A stretch of 52,144 bases of DNA from a virus. Position numbers and translations under genes: made by a program. Below are positions 7,828 to 16,312 of the stretch, piece after piece. The stretch is from positions 1 to 52,144 of the IMG/VR virus record IMGVR_UViG_3300033146_001792. The stretch is one strand, 5' to 3'. Numbering within the stretch: the first letter of the stretch is position 1; every line of letters starts with the position of its first letter. The notes under the pieces are model-generated. The model worked only from the letters and a program-made list of their open reading frames with translations. It searched no databases and was not told where the DNA came from.

Positions 7828-10800
7828 CGTTCACAATTATTGTTGAATTTTCATTTTCAATATCGATTATATGATTTGATTTTGTATCGATAATTACATT
7901 TGAATTGTTTTTAGCTGACCATTTTTCTATATCGTACTCTAAATTTGGTATTTCAACTGTACTATTCATATCAATTTTTACATTATTTGGAATTAAATTT
8001 TCAAATATTCCTACAGCAGAATATAATTTAATTGATTTATTATTCAAATATATTACTGAATATAATTGTTTTTTAATATTTCTTTTAATCATTTTTTCTT
8101 GAGAATGATCGAATTGATTATTTAATAGTAACATAGTTGAATTATTTTTAATTTCTAAATTAAAAATATCAATTAAATAATAAGATGTATTATTTTCGTC
8201 TAATATTACTCCATCAATATATATTGCTTCATAATATTTATCAATATAAGGATTAGGAAAAACAGTATCTTGATATCTTTTTCCTCCATGAATATACATT
8301 TTTCCTTTATAAACAGACATGACATGTTTTTTTCTTACTGCTTGCGTCCAGCTACTAACATTTTTTGGCCCTGCATATTTCCATTCGTCTTCATCATCTA
8401 AATTATAATAAGAACCAGAATATACCCAAAATTCTCCACTTGCTCCACCAAAAACATGTAATTTATTACCAATAACACATGATGTATGCTGAGTTAGATT
8501 GCCAGAACGATAATTTTGTAATTTTGTCCATTCTCTAGTTTTTATATTAAATTTATGAAAATCACTTTTTGCACCCATTTCGTCTACACCGTAATTACCT
8601 CCAAGAATATATAAATTATTATTGTACATTCCTGATGAAGCTCCTTTTCTGCCTTGATAATTTTCTGGTGGGCCATATATCGTTTCATTAGTATTTGTTG
8701 ATAATTTATAAATACTTAAACTATTGATTGCTACATTTTCATAACCACCATAAATATATAATTTTCCATCATTATATTCCATAGTAGCATCTCGTCTAAA
8801 TGTTGTATTTCCAATACGACTTAATGTGTCTGTATCTATATTATACACGTATATATTATTAGTTCCTTGTATGTATATTTTATTTCCATTTATACACGAA
8901 GATGGTTTAATTGTATCATGAGAACTGTGTGTATATTCATCCCATGTTTTTGTTATAAAATCAAAAGAATAAAAACGTATATAAGTAGAATATCCTTTCA
9001 TAATATACATTTTATCACCATATACTTGAGAAGTACAATATTCTAATGGATCAGGTGATGGCGTATTTAGAAAATCTAAATAAAAATTCATTCTATACGT
9101 CAAACTGTCATATCGAAGATCATTTTTCAATTTGCAATTAGTTATTCCTTTTAAAGAATGATTATCAAAAAGTTTTAAATTTGAATAATCTGTTGATTGA
9201 GTAGCTTTATTAAAAATATTTCGGTTTGTTTTATCACCTAAACCTAATTGTCCTGAATTATTATTACCTGTATCCCAAATATTACAATTTAATTTTAATG
9301 CTAATGAAAAACTAACACCACAAGCAACTTGAATCCAATCATTATCAACTCCAACTTGAGTAAAAACATTTCGATGTGTATTATCTCCTAAACCAAGTTG
9401 ACCAAGATTATTATAACCAGTACACCAAAGATTACCATCTGATTTTATTGCCATTGTATGCATATAACCACCAGCAACTTGTTTCCAATCAGTGTCAAGT
9501 CCTATTTCTTGAGTAAAAACATTTCGATCTACATTATCACCTAAACCAAGTTGACCATAATGATTTTGACCTGTACTCCAAAGTGTTCCATCTGATTTTA
9601 ATGATATTGAATGGTTTCCACCACAATCAACTTGATCCCATTTATCACTTATACTTTCTTCTTGAGTAAATATAATTTTATAAAAATAACCACCACCTAT
9701 ACCTAATTCACCATAATGATTAGTACCAGTGCCCCAAAGAGTTCCGTTAGATTTGATTGCTAATGTATGATAATCACCACAAGCAACTTGAACCCAATTA
9801 GTATCAAGTCCTATTTCTTGAGTAAAAACATTTCGATCTGAATCCTGTCCATAATCATCTAAACCTAATTGACCCCAATGATTATCGCCAGTACCCCATA
9901 GAGTTCCATTTTCTTTTATTGATATTGTATAATATTCACCACAAGCAACTTGAATCCAATCATTATTAGTTCCAACTTTATTAAAAATATTTCGATTTAC
10001 ATTATCACCTAAACCTAATTGTCCTTGAAGATTACGTCCAGTACCCCAAAGAGTTCCGTCTGATTTAATTGCCATTGTATGATGAAGACCACAAGCAACT
10101 TGATCCCAATCAGTATCATTTCCAACTTGAGTAAAAATAACTACATTATCAATATTACCTAAACCAAGTTGACCAAAATTATTATTACCAGTAGCCCAAA
10201 GAGTTCCGTCTGATTTAATTGCCATTGAATGTTCGTTACCACATGAAAAATGAATAAATTCAGAAATATCGGCTTCATTTATCAAAGAATAACCATTACC
10301 AATAATCTCGATATTATTTCCATAAGGATGATTTAATGAAACCGGAGTATCAATATTTTGATCTGATAATAAATAAACTGAAAGTGTTATATCTTCTGGA
10401 ATGACGACGCATGTGTTTCTTAGCCATTGGAACGCATCTTGAATTGATTGAAATGGTGTTTCATATTGTCCTTCTCCGGGTGTTGTTGTATTTTGATCTA
10501 TAAAAATTGAATTATAAAGATTTATAAAAGGTTGTGTAAACAAAGTCACATTCGGATATACATCACCCAAACCTAATTTACCATCAACATTACTTCCAGT
10601 ACCCCATAAAGTTTTGTCTGTTTTAATCGCAATAGTATGATAATATTGACCCGAAACTTGAACCCAATCAGTATCAGTTCCAACTTTAGTAAAAACTATT
10701 CGATCTGTATTATACCCATCATCACCTAATCCTAATTGTCCATTATAATTATTACCAGTACCCCAAAGAGTTCCATTTGATTTTATTGCCATTGAATGTT

Positions 10801-11854
10801 GAACACTACAAAAAATATAAACCCAATCAGTATCAGTTCCTATTTGAGTAAAAATGTTTCGTTTCATTTCATCACCCAAACCTAACTGACCATCCCTATT
10901 CCGACCAGTACCCCAAAGAGTACCGTCTGATTTTATTACTATTGAAAAATGAGCACCACAAGCAATTTGTTTCCAATTATTAAATCCTATTTCTTGCGTA
11001 AAATTATATTTATTTGTCCAATTTCCATCAGTACCCAATCCCAATTGACCATAATAATTACCACCAGTACTCCAAATAGTACCGTCTGATTTTAATGCTA
11101 TTGTATGATTACTACCACCATCAACCATAATCCAATCAGTACTAAGGCTTGATTCTTGAGTAAAAATATTTCGATCTGTACCTATTCCACCATCACCCAA
11201 TCCTAATTGACCATCATAATTTTTACCTGTACTCCAGATAGTACCATCCGATTTCAATATTAATGTAAAATGACCTCCACAAGTAACTTGAATACAATCA
11301 TTATTAGTCCCTACTTGAGTAAAAACATTTTGGTGTGTAATATTACCTAAACCCAATTGACCTTCATGATTATAACCAGTACTCCAAATAGTACCATCAG
11401 ATTTAATTGCTACTGAATGAAAACGTCCACAAGTAACTTGAATCCAATCGTTATCAGTTCCTACTTGAGTAAAAACATGACATTCTCCTATATCATCACC
11501 CAATCCCAATTGACCCCAATAATTATTACCAGCAGCCCAAAGAGTACCGTCTGATTTTATTGCCATTGAATGATCTTCACCACAATCAACTTGAACACTT
11601 TTAAAACACATATAACTTTCATACCCCTCAAAAACATTACACTCTCCACCACCAGTAACTTCACCATTGATCCATTTATCTCCAACATATGTTAAAGCCT
11701 GTTTGTCTTGAGGATTGTTTATATCAGTATCATAAAGGTCAACAATATCAGTAGCAACAATTTTGTTACCTTTTTTAAGTTCAGCATCTTCAACTACCAT
11801 TGCGGTAGGATATGCGCCTTCTGTATTATTTGAATCATATTTGAATGTAGTCAT
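7814..11854 (-). CDS. RCC1 + Kelch propeller tailspike/adhesin C
   Basis: 1346 residues from ATG 11854, chosen because MTTFKYDSNNTEGAYPT aligns with the starts of spikes A and B; the frame stays open upstream to 11899, so a longer start is possible. Order: N-terminal module (1-75); RCC1 propeller 1 (86-441, seven blades); beta-helix segment with ETPFQSIQDAFQWLRN and PVSLNHPYGNNI (452-530); RCC1 propeller 2 (533-883, seven blades); short strand segment (DNHSLKGITNCKLKN); about six Kelch repeats (937-1215; motifs GDKMYI, GKLYIYGG, NNLYILGG, NKLHVFGG, GKMYIHGG); strand-rich C-terminus (EIKNNSTMLLL). It has no evident SD and a late octamer only nine bases upstream. A multi-headed adhesin is the likely role. 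Confidence 0.8.
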   Translation of the reverse strand: MTTFKYDSNNTEGAYPTAMVVEDAELKKGNKIVATDIVDLYDTDINNPQDKQALTYVGDKWINGEVTGGGECNVFEGYESYMCFKSVQVDCGEDHSMAIKSDGTLWAAGNNYWGQLGLGDDIGECHVFTQVGTDNDWIQVTCGRFHSVAIKSDGTIWSTGYNHEGQLGLGNITHQNVFTQVGTNNDCIQVTCGGHFTLILKSDGTIWSTGKNYDGQLGLGDGGIGTDRNIFTQESSLSTDWIMVDGGSNHTIALKSDGTIWSTGGNYYGQLGLGTDGNWTNKYNFTQEIGFNNWKQIACGAHFSIVIKSDGTLWGTGRNRDGQLGLGDEMKRNIFTQIGTDTDWVYIFCSVQHSMAIKSNGTLWGTGNNYNGQLGLGDDGYNTDRIVFTKVGTDTDWVQVSGQYYHTIAIKTDKTLWGTGSNVDGKLGLGDVYPNVTLFTQPFINLYNSIFIDQNTTTPGEGQYETPFQSIQDAFQWLRNTCVVIPEDITLSVYLLSDQNIDTPVSLNHPYGNNIEIIGNGYSLINEADISEFIHFSCGNEHSMAIKSDGTLWATGNNNFGQLGLGNIDNVVIFTQVGNDTDWDQVACGLHHTMAIKSDGTLWGTGRNLQGQLGLGDNVNRNIFNKVGTNNDWIQVACGEYYTISIKENGTLWGTGDNHWGQLGLDDYGQDSDRNVFTQEIGLDTNWVQVACGDYHTLAIKSNGTLWGTGTNHYGELGIGGGYFYKIIFTQEESISDKWDQVDCGGNHSISLKSDGTLWSTGQNHYGQLGLGDNVDRNVFTQEIGLDTDWKQVAGGYMHTMAIKSDGNLWCTGYNNLGQLGLGDNTHRNVFTQVGVDNDWIQVACGVSFSLALKLNCNIWDTGNNNSGQLGLGDKTNRNIFNKATQSTDYSNLKLFDNHSLKGITNCKLKNDLRYDSLTYRMNFYLDFLNTPSPDPLEYCTSQVYGDKMYIMKGYSTYIRFYSFDFITKTWDEYTHSSHDTIKPSSCINGNKIYIQGTNNIYVYNIDTDTLSRIGNTTFRRDATMEYNDGKLYIYGGYENVAINSLSIYKLSTNTNETIYGPPENYQGRKGASSGMYNNNLYILGGNYGVDEMGAKSDFHKFNIKTREWTKLQNYRSGNLTQHTSCVIGNKLHVFGGASGEFWVYSGSYYNLDDEDEWKYAGPKNVSSWTQAVRKKHVMSVYKGKMYIHGGKRYQDTVFPNPYIDKYYEAIYIDGVILDENNTSYYLIDIFNLEIKNNSTMLLLNNQFDHSQEKMIKRNIKKQLYSVIYLNNKSIKLYSAVGIFENLIPNNVKIDMNSTVEIPNLEYDIEKWSAKNNSNVIIDTKSNHIIDIENENSTIIVNDAII
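8210..9046 (-). repeat. Kelch repeat region of spike C (about six blades)
   Basis: Codes for residues 937-1215. Each unit has a hydrophobic strand ending in [YF].GG or a variant, followed by a segment with an aromatic/Trp such as KTWDEY or REWTKL. Six units would make one Kelch propeller. The first two are weaker (IMKGY, IQGTN). Confidence 0.65.
9206..10258 (-). repeat. Second set of seven RCC1 blade repeats in spike C
   Basis: Codes for residues 533-883. Seven blades; the last is divergent (LALKLNCNIWDTG). Confidence 0.83.
10532..11599 (-). repeat. First set of seven RCC1 blade repeats in spike C
   Basis: Codes for residues 86-441. Seven blades; several carry longer inter-blade loops (for example GDGGIGTDRN and GTDGNWTNKYN) than in spikes A and B. 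Confidence 0.83.
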
Positions 11855-11862
11855 AGTAATAA

Positions 11863-11870
11863 TATTTATA
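11863..11870 (-). promoter_or_regulatory. Late-type octamer TATAAATA directly before spike C
   Basis: Exact match on the minus strand, just downstream of the terminator at 11885-11911 and nine bases from ATG 11854. With T4 geometry, initiation would fall about three bases before the ATG, giving a nearly leaderless mRNA. It would drive all three RCC1 genes. Confidence 0.5.
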
Positions 11871-11884
11871 CGAATTTTAGGCAT

Positions 11885-11911
11885 AAAAAAACACCCCAAA
11901 GGAGTGTTTTT
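11885..11911 (-). terminator. Rho-independent terminator
   Basis: Read on the minus strand, AAAAACACTCC - TTT - GGGGTGTTTTTTT forms an 11-pair stem (one U-G pair) with a T7 tail. It ends transcription of the EGSSG-repeat gene and isolates the RCC1 operon. Confidence 0.85.
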
Positions 11912-11938
11912 AATTATTTATTTTTATAATAATATTTT

Positions 11939-12160
11939 TTAAGAACCACCTTCACCAGAAGAACCTTCACCAGAAGAACCTTCACCAGAAGAACCTTCAC
12001 CAGAAGAACCTCCACCAGAAGAACCTTCACTAGAAGAACCTTCTGGTGAACTTGATTCTGGAATACCACCATCACTGGTTCTTATAAATATATATGAACC
12101 GAATGTACTAAATACTACATTTTGATTTACTGTTATTGCTGTTGGATTTGTTTTTATCAT
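11939..12160 (-). CDS. Small protein with EGSSG pentapeptide tail
   Basis: 73 residues. The first 30 (MIKTNPTAITVNQNVVFSTF, then YIFIRTSDGG) look like two or three beta strands; the rest is low-complexity Glu/Gly/Ser made of EGSSG units. An AGGA SD sits 8 bases before ATG 12160. It lies between a fibre gene and the RCC1 operon and is followed by a terminator. The flexible acidic tail could be a linker or a surface-exposed decoration. No family recognised. Confidence 0.55.
   Translation of the reverse strand: MIKTNPTAITVNQNVVFSTFGSYIFIRTSDGGIPESSSPEGSSSEGSSGGGSSGEGSSGEGSSGEGSSGEGGS
11951..12040 (-). repeat. 15-base tandem repeat, six copies
   Basis: Unit TTCACCAGAAGAACC on the plus strand; four copies are identical and two carry single changes (12011-12025, 12026-12040). 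It encodes EGSSG. The period is a multiple of three, so slippage would change tail length without a frameshift. Confidence 0.95.
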
Positions 12161-12177
12161 TTTATTTTCCTATTAAA

Positions 12178-14274
12178 TTAATTTCCACCTTCAAAATTAT
12201 TTACTCTATCAATTAATACTACAGAATTACCCTGTGCTGTAATCATATCTATATTAGTTGGAAATACATTATTAGATGAATTTCGTTGCATCTCTTCAAT
12301 ATTTATATGAGAATATGAACAATCAATTAAAGGAATTGTATCATTTGCAACAAAATTAGTATTATTTTTATAAATCATATTATTTACCTGTGTACCATCA
12401 AAATATATTGCTCTTTGTGTAAATGTTCCTAAATCGGCAAATAACCAATTAATACTACAATGATCGAAATACATTAATTTATATTCATTAGAATAATTTG
12501 ATTGTAATTTAAATTCTAATTCAATAATATTACATGATTTAAAAGATAATAAATCATTTATAGAAGAATTTAAATTAATAATAGTAATATCAAATTGCAA
12601 CAATGTACAATCAATAATTGTTAATAAATTTTCATCATTAATATGTGTTCCATCCAATGTAACATCAAAAATATCCAAATCTATAAAATTAGATAACACA
12701 GTATGCTCGTATGTTTTAAACGTACTATATCTAATAGATAATTTAGATGATCTTTGACTTGTATTTCCTAATGTAAGAACATCACCAGTACAATATGAAA
12801 TTATAATTTCACTATATCCATCTGTACTATCAAAAAATATGTGTTGATTTGGTGAATAAAAATCACAATCAATAATATACAATTTATTAATTACTTTAAA
12901 AAGACTATCACCAGAAGTCATACCACTTGCAGTTATAGTATATTTTCCTTTTCCATTAGCCATAATAACAATATTGTTAGGATGATTTATTGTTAATTTT
13001 TGTGTAACAGTAAAATTAGAATTTACTTCAAGTCTAATATTAATATTTCCTGAACAAACTAATTGATTTGCTCGTTCAATACATTTAGCTAAAGTAGCAT
13101 ATGGATAACTTGTTGTTCCGTCACCAGTTGTATCATTTCCTGTAGATGTTGCGTATATATCAATATCACCTGTAACCATACCACTTCCACCACCAGAAAT
13201 ATCATCTTGTGGTTTCCATAATGAATCAACAGAATTCCATTTAAGAACTTGACCATTATTAGGAGGAATTGTGGTTGTATCAACATCAACAAGTGAATCA
13301 ATACTTCCACCACCACCAGAAACAGTTCCGGGAATCCATGTAGCATTTACACCATCCCATATAAGAGCTTGACCAGCATTAGGAGAATTTGTAGTAGTAT
13401 CAACATCACTTAAATCATCAATTTTAGATGCTCCGCCACCACCACCAGAAACAGTTCCCGGAGTCCATTTAGATGTAGATGAATTCCAAACAAGAGCTTG
13501 ACCGTCTATAGGTGGAACTGTAGATGTATCAGCATCACTCAAATCATTCATAGAGTCAACTGTTGATTGTGTATCAGCAGGAACCCAACTTGTACCATTC
13601 CATGTAAGAATTTGATTTAAAGTAGGTGATGTTGTTGTAGTATCAACATCTGTAAGATCACTTATAACTGAAACTGTTGATTGAGCATCCATAGCTTGCC
13701 ATTCACCAGCAGTATCATTCCATGTAAGAATTTGATTATCTGTTGGAGAAGAAATATTTACATCATTAATATTATTTAATGTATCAGCTTCTCCTTTCCA
13801 TTCTGTACCATCAAATACAAGTTTATCTCCATTCACAGCCGCAGAAGTATCAACGTCTGTATTTCCACTAATATGCGTTGTTCCTTGTGGTAAATTAACC
13901 CAAGACCCTCCACTATATGTAAGAACCTCATTGTCACTAACAGAACCAACTACAACGTCTGTAAGGCTATTTAAATCTGTATTACCAGTTGTAGGTGCTT
14001 TAAATACATCACCAAGAATTGTAATACCACATTTTTGTCCTGCTGTTGGTGCTACAGCAAATGTAATTTGATAATTTGAAATTGAATAATCAACATCAGG
14101 TTCTTGAAGAGCACCATCAATACCAACAACCAAATTGGTAGCCTTTCCAATCATTCGATTTACTGTATTTACTTTGATATCAAATGTTACTAAAGTGCCA
14201 TTAAATAATCCTGAGATATCATCAACTTTATCATAAGCACCTTGTAATTGTGCTTCTCTTCCTATATAAGACAT
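12178..14274 (-). CDS. Tail fibre/spike with repeat shaft and beta-helix tip
   Basis: 698 residues. The N-terminus (MSYIGREAQLQGAYDKVDDI, about 1-100) resembles fibre attachment domains of T4-like phages. Residues 105-370 are seven or eight degenerate shaft repeats of 28-45 residues of the type LSDVDTTT..P..GQ.L.WN....W.P. with Gly-rich hinges. From about 375 a GDGTTSYPYATLAKCIERAN segment starts a predicted right-handed beta-helix that continues to the end, rich in Asn/Ile/Ser. This helix entry matches the scaffold in the RCC1 spikes but here has no propeller. SD GAGGA precedes ATG 14274. Role: host recognition, inferred. Confidence 0.72.
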   Translation of the reverse strand: MSYIGREAQLQGAYDKVDDISGLFNGTLVTFDIKVNTVNRMIGKATNLVVGIDGALQEPDVDYSISNYQITFAVAPTAGQKCGITILGDVFKAPTTGNTDLNSLTDVVVGSVSDNEVLTYSGGSWVNLPQGTTHISGNTDVDTSAAVNGDKLVFDGTEWKGEADTLNNINDVNISSPTDNQILTWNDTAGEWQAMDAQSTVSVISDLTDVDTTTTSPTLNQILTWNGTSWVPADTQSTVDSMNDLSDADTSTVPPIDGQALVWNSSTSKWTPGTVSGGGGGASKIDDLSDVDTTTNSPNAGQALIWDGVNATWIPGTVSGGGGSIDSLVDVDTTTIPPNNGQVLKWNSVDSLWKPQDDISGGGSGMVTGDIDIYATSTGNDTTGDGTTSYPYATLAKCIERANQLVCSGNINIRLEVNSNFTVTQKLTINHPNNIVIMANGKGKYTITASGMTSGDSLFKVINKLYIIDCDFYSPNQHIFFDSTDGYSEIIISYCTGDVLTLGNTSQRSSKLSIRYSTFKTYEHTVLSNFIDLDIFDVTLDGTHINDENLLTIIDCTLLQFDITIINLNSSINDLLSFKSCNIIELEFKLQSNYSNEYKLMYFDHCSINWLFADLGTFTQRAIYFDGTQVNNMIYKNNTNFVANDTIPLIDCSYSHINIEEMQRNSSNNVFPTNIDMITAQGNSVVLIDRVNNFEGGN

Positions 14275-14287
14275 ATTTTCCTCTTTA

Positions 14288-14632
14288 TTATGAAAGTTCC
14301 AGTGCTGAAACTACTACATCAGCTCCGCTTGCATCCGAACAAGCAACTTGAATTTTATCACCCGGTTCCAGAACTATTTTTTGAACTCCACCAGCCGGAA
14401 CAAGTGAAGCCCCAACTTCAATAGGAGTATCAGGTGCTACTACATGCGTATAAGTAGTAGCTGATAAATCTTCTATTCTTGCTTCTACTGTAATTGGAAT
14501 AGCACTTGATTCAACATTAGCGATAGTCATACCAAAAACTACAGCAGATTTAATAGCACCCGGACAAGCATAAACTTCCGTAAATCCTGTTCCTATACCT
14601 TGTGTTGTTTTATTTTTAAAATCTATTGACAT
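14288..14632 (-). CDS. Small beta-sandwich virion protein
   Basis: 114 residues. The sequence (GFTEVYACPGAIKSAVVFGM, VEARIEDLS, TPIEVGASLVPAGGVQKIVL, EPGDKIQVACSD) matches a common family of short phage structural proteins encoded beside fibre genes, seen as decoration or fibre-associated proteins; its exact position in the virion is unknown to me. An AGGA SD precedes ATG 14632. Its fold pattern recurs as the C-terminal half of the neighbouring 256-residue protein. Confidence 0.6.
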   Translation of the reverse strand: MSIDFKNKTTQGIGTGFTEVYACPGAIKSAVVFGMTIANVESSAIPITVEARIEDLSATTYTHVVAPDTPIEVGASLVPAGGVQKIVLEPGDKIQVACSDASGADVVVSALELS

Positions 14633-14641
14633 TTTATTTTC

Positions 14642-15412
14642 CTATATTTGTTCCATTAAAGCTATGTAAATATCAGAAGAATTGTCAGTATCAGTAATTA
14701 TTCGTATTTCATCATTTTCTTCTAATTGAACATTAGTTTCGTCATTATTATTTATGACATATGCTTGATGCGGTTTTACTAAAATTCCTTTCATTATATA
14801 AGTAGGAGTTCCTGATTTATACAATAAAACATCAACATTTACATTATTTAATGTTCGATTACACATTGAAATATTCATAATTGTAGTATTTTTACTTGTA
14901 CAAATATAAATCGTTTCCTCTGTTGTTCCAAGAAGATTAAACATAGCATTTTTAAATCTTCTTGATGAATGTTTAGAAATAATAGCAAAAACTGAATCAG
15001 AAAAATTAGCTTCATCATTAGTATTATCAGGCCCATATATTACATTACCATATGCTTTTGTTCTAATTATAGTTTGATCAAAAACATCTTTATGTGTTGT
15101 CGTATAAGATAAAGAACTGTCTAATAATTTTACATTATCACCAGTTTTATCTTTAAAAAATACTAATGCTTTTGAATTATTTCCAAATTTTATATAATCA
15201 TTAGAAATACGTTTAATATAATCTGAAATTATACCAATTGAATGAATTTTAAATCGAATTTCATCAGTATTATTTACTTTAAATATATCAAATATCCGAG
15301 CATTATCGGAAAAAGACATATTATCAGAAATATTATTTCTATATGTTATATTTACATTAGCATCATCAAATAATGTAATGTAATCAAAAACTCTTTTGTT
15401 AAAATCGGCCAT
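14642..15412 (-). CDS. Structural protein with C-terminal beta-sandwich domain
   Basis: 256 residues. Residues 1-150 contain repeated short motifs of the type F.DN/DS with hydrophobic partners (LFDDANVNI, FSDNARIFDIF, FGNNSKALVFFKD, FSDSVFAII), suggesting four or five degenerate repeats. Residues 165-256 (TEETIYICTSKNTTIMNIS, LVKPHQAYVINNN, QLEENDEIRIITDTDNS) follow the order of the 114-residue downstream protein. It sits in the fibre/structural block between the AINE-repeat protein and that small protein, with only a few bases between genes. A virion component is likely, function unassigned. Confidence 0.55.
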   Translation of the reverse strand: MADFNKRVFDYITLFDDANVNITYRNNISDNMSFSDNARIFDIFKVNNTDEIRFKIHSIGIISDYIKRISNDYIKFGNNSKALVFFKDKTGDNVKLLDSSLSYTTTHKDVFDQTIIRTKAYGNVIYGPDNTNDEANFSDSVFAIISKHSSRRFKNAMFNLLGTTEETIYICTSKNTTIMNISMCNRTLNNVNVDVLLYKSGTPTYIMKGILVKPHQAYVINNNDETNVQLEENDEIRIITDTDNSSDIYIALMEQI

Positions 15413-15415
15413 TTA

Positions 15416-16312
15416 TTATCCAAGAGCTATTGCAAATGCTACTGACATTTCCATTGATTCATTAATAGCATTAACAAGAGAAGTTTTATCATCAGTTTCA
15501 AGAGTTGATATGTCACCAATAGCAGATGTATTTATATCAGTATGAGCATCAACTTCATTAACAGCAGATACTAATGATGATTTTGAATCAGTTGTTAAAT
15601 TACTTGTATCACCAATAGCAGATGTATTTGTATCAGTATGAGCATCAACTTCATTAATCGCACCTGTCAAAACAGAAGCATTAGTATTGAGACTCATATT
15701 ACCAATATTAAATGTATTGATATTTGCTTGTGTTTTTACTTCATTAGTAGCAAGAACAAGACTTACTTTTGTTGTTGTAATAAGATCAGGTAAATTACCA
15801 ATATTTGTTTTATTTTGATCAGTATGAAGATCAATTTCATTAACCGCCCCAACAATAGTTCCTTTTTCTGTTGTAGTAAGTGTTGTTAAATCACCAACTT
15901 TAGATGATAAATAATCTATATTTCCATCAACTTCATTAATCGCACTAACTATATTTGTTTTATCATTTGTTGTAAGATCAGGTAAATTGCCAATATCACT
16001 ATCTAATTCATTAATGGCATTTACTATAGACGATTTATCAATTGTAGTCAATGTTGTAAGATCACCAATATTGATAGTATTTACGTCTGTATGAAGATCA
16101 ACTTCATTAACAGCATCAACTAAATTATCTTTTAAATTAGTTCTCAATCCTTCAAGATCACCAATATGAATAAAATTTTCATTAACAGCACGAATTACGG
16201 TAGATTCGTCAGACATCATGTAATCAATATCACCAACTATAAGAGAAACGTCATTAGTCTTTTTTCTCCATTGATCAAAAGTATCTTCTAAAGAAACTAA
16301 AATTACTGACAT
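15416..16312 (-). CDS. Repeat-rich fibre/coiled-coil structural protein (AINEV repeats)
   Basis: 298 residues, almost entirely about nine repeats of 25-32 residues with the pattern IG(D/N)L..L.T..K..(I/L)V.A(I/V)NE(V/I)D.HTD.NT. Such repeats occur in trimeric phage fibre shafts and predict alternating short helices and turns. The start overlaps the upstream gene's stop as TAATG, with GGAG as SD. It probably forms a rod-like fibre segment or adaptor. The last nine residues (MSVAFAIALG) are hydrophobic, a possible inter-subunit contact. Confidence 0.6.
   Translation of the reverse strand: MSVILVSLEDTFDQWRKKTNDVSLIVGDIDYMMSDESTVIRAVNENFIHIGDLEGLRTNLKDNLVDAVNEVDLHTDVNTINIGDLTTLTTIDKSSIVNAINELDSDIGNLPDLTTNDKTNIVSAINEVDGNIDYLSSKVGDLTTLTTTEKGTIVGAVNEIDLHTDQNKTNIGNLPDLITTTKVSLVLATNEVKTQANINTFNIGNMSLNTNASVLTGAINEVDAHTDTNTSAIGDTSNLTTDSKSSLVSAVNEVDAHTDINTSAIGDISTLETDDKTSLVNAINESMEMSVAFAIALG

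Noticed and set aside
3113-11599. Regularly spaced repeats that could suggest a CRISPR array
   Set aside because: The repeats are about 150 bases, in frame, continuous with coding sequence and encode RCC1 blades; there are no short spacers.
12081-12088. TATAAATA on the plus strand
   Set aside because: Inside a minus-strand gene with no plus-strand gene downstream; chance occurrence.
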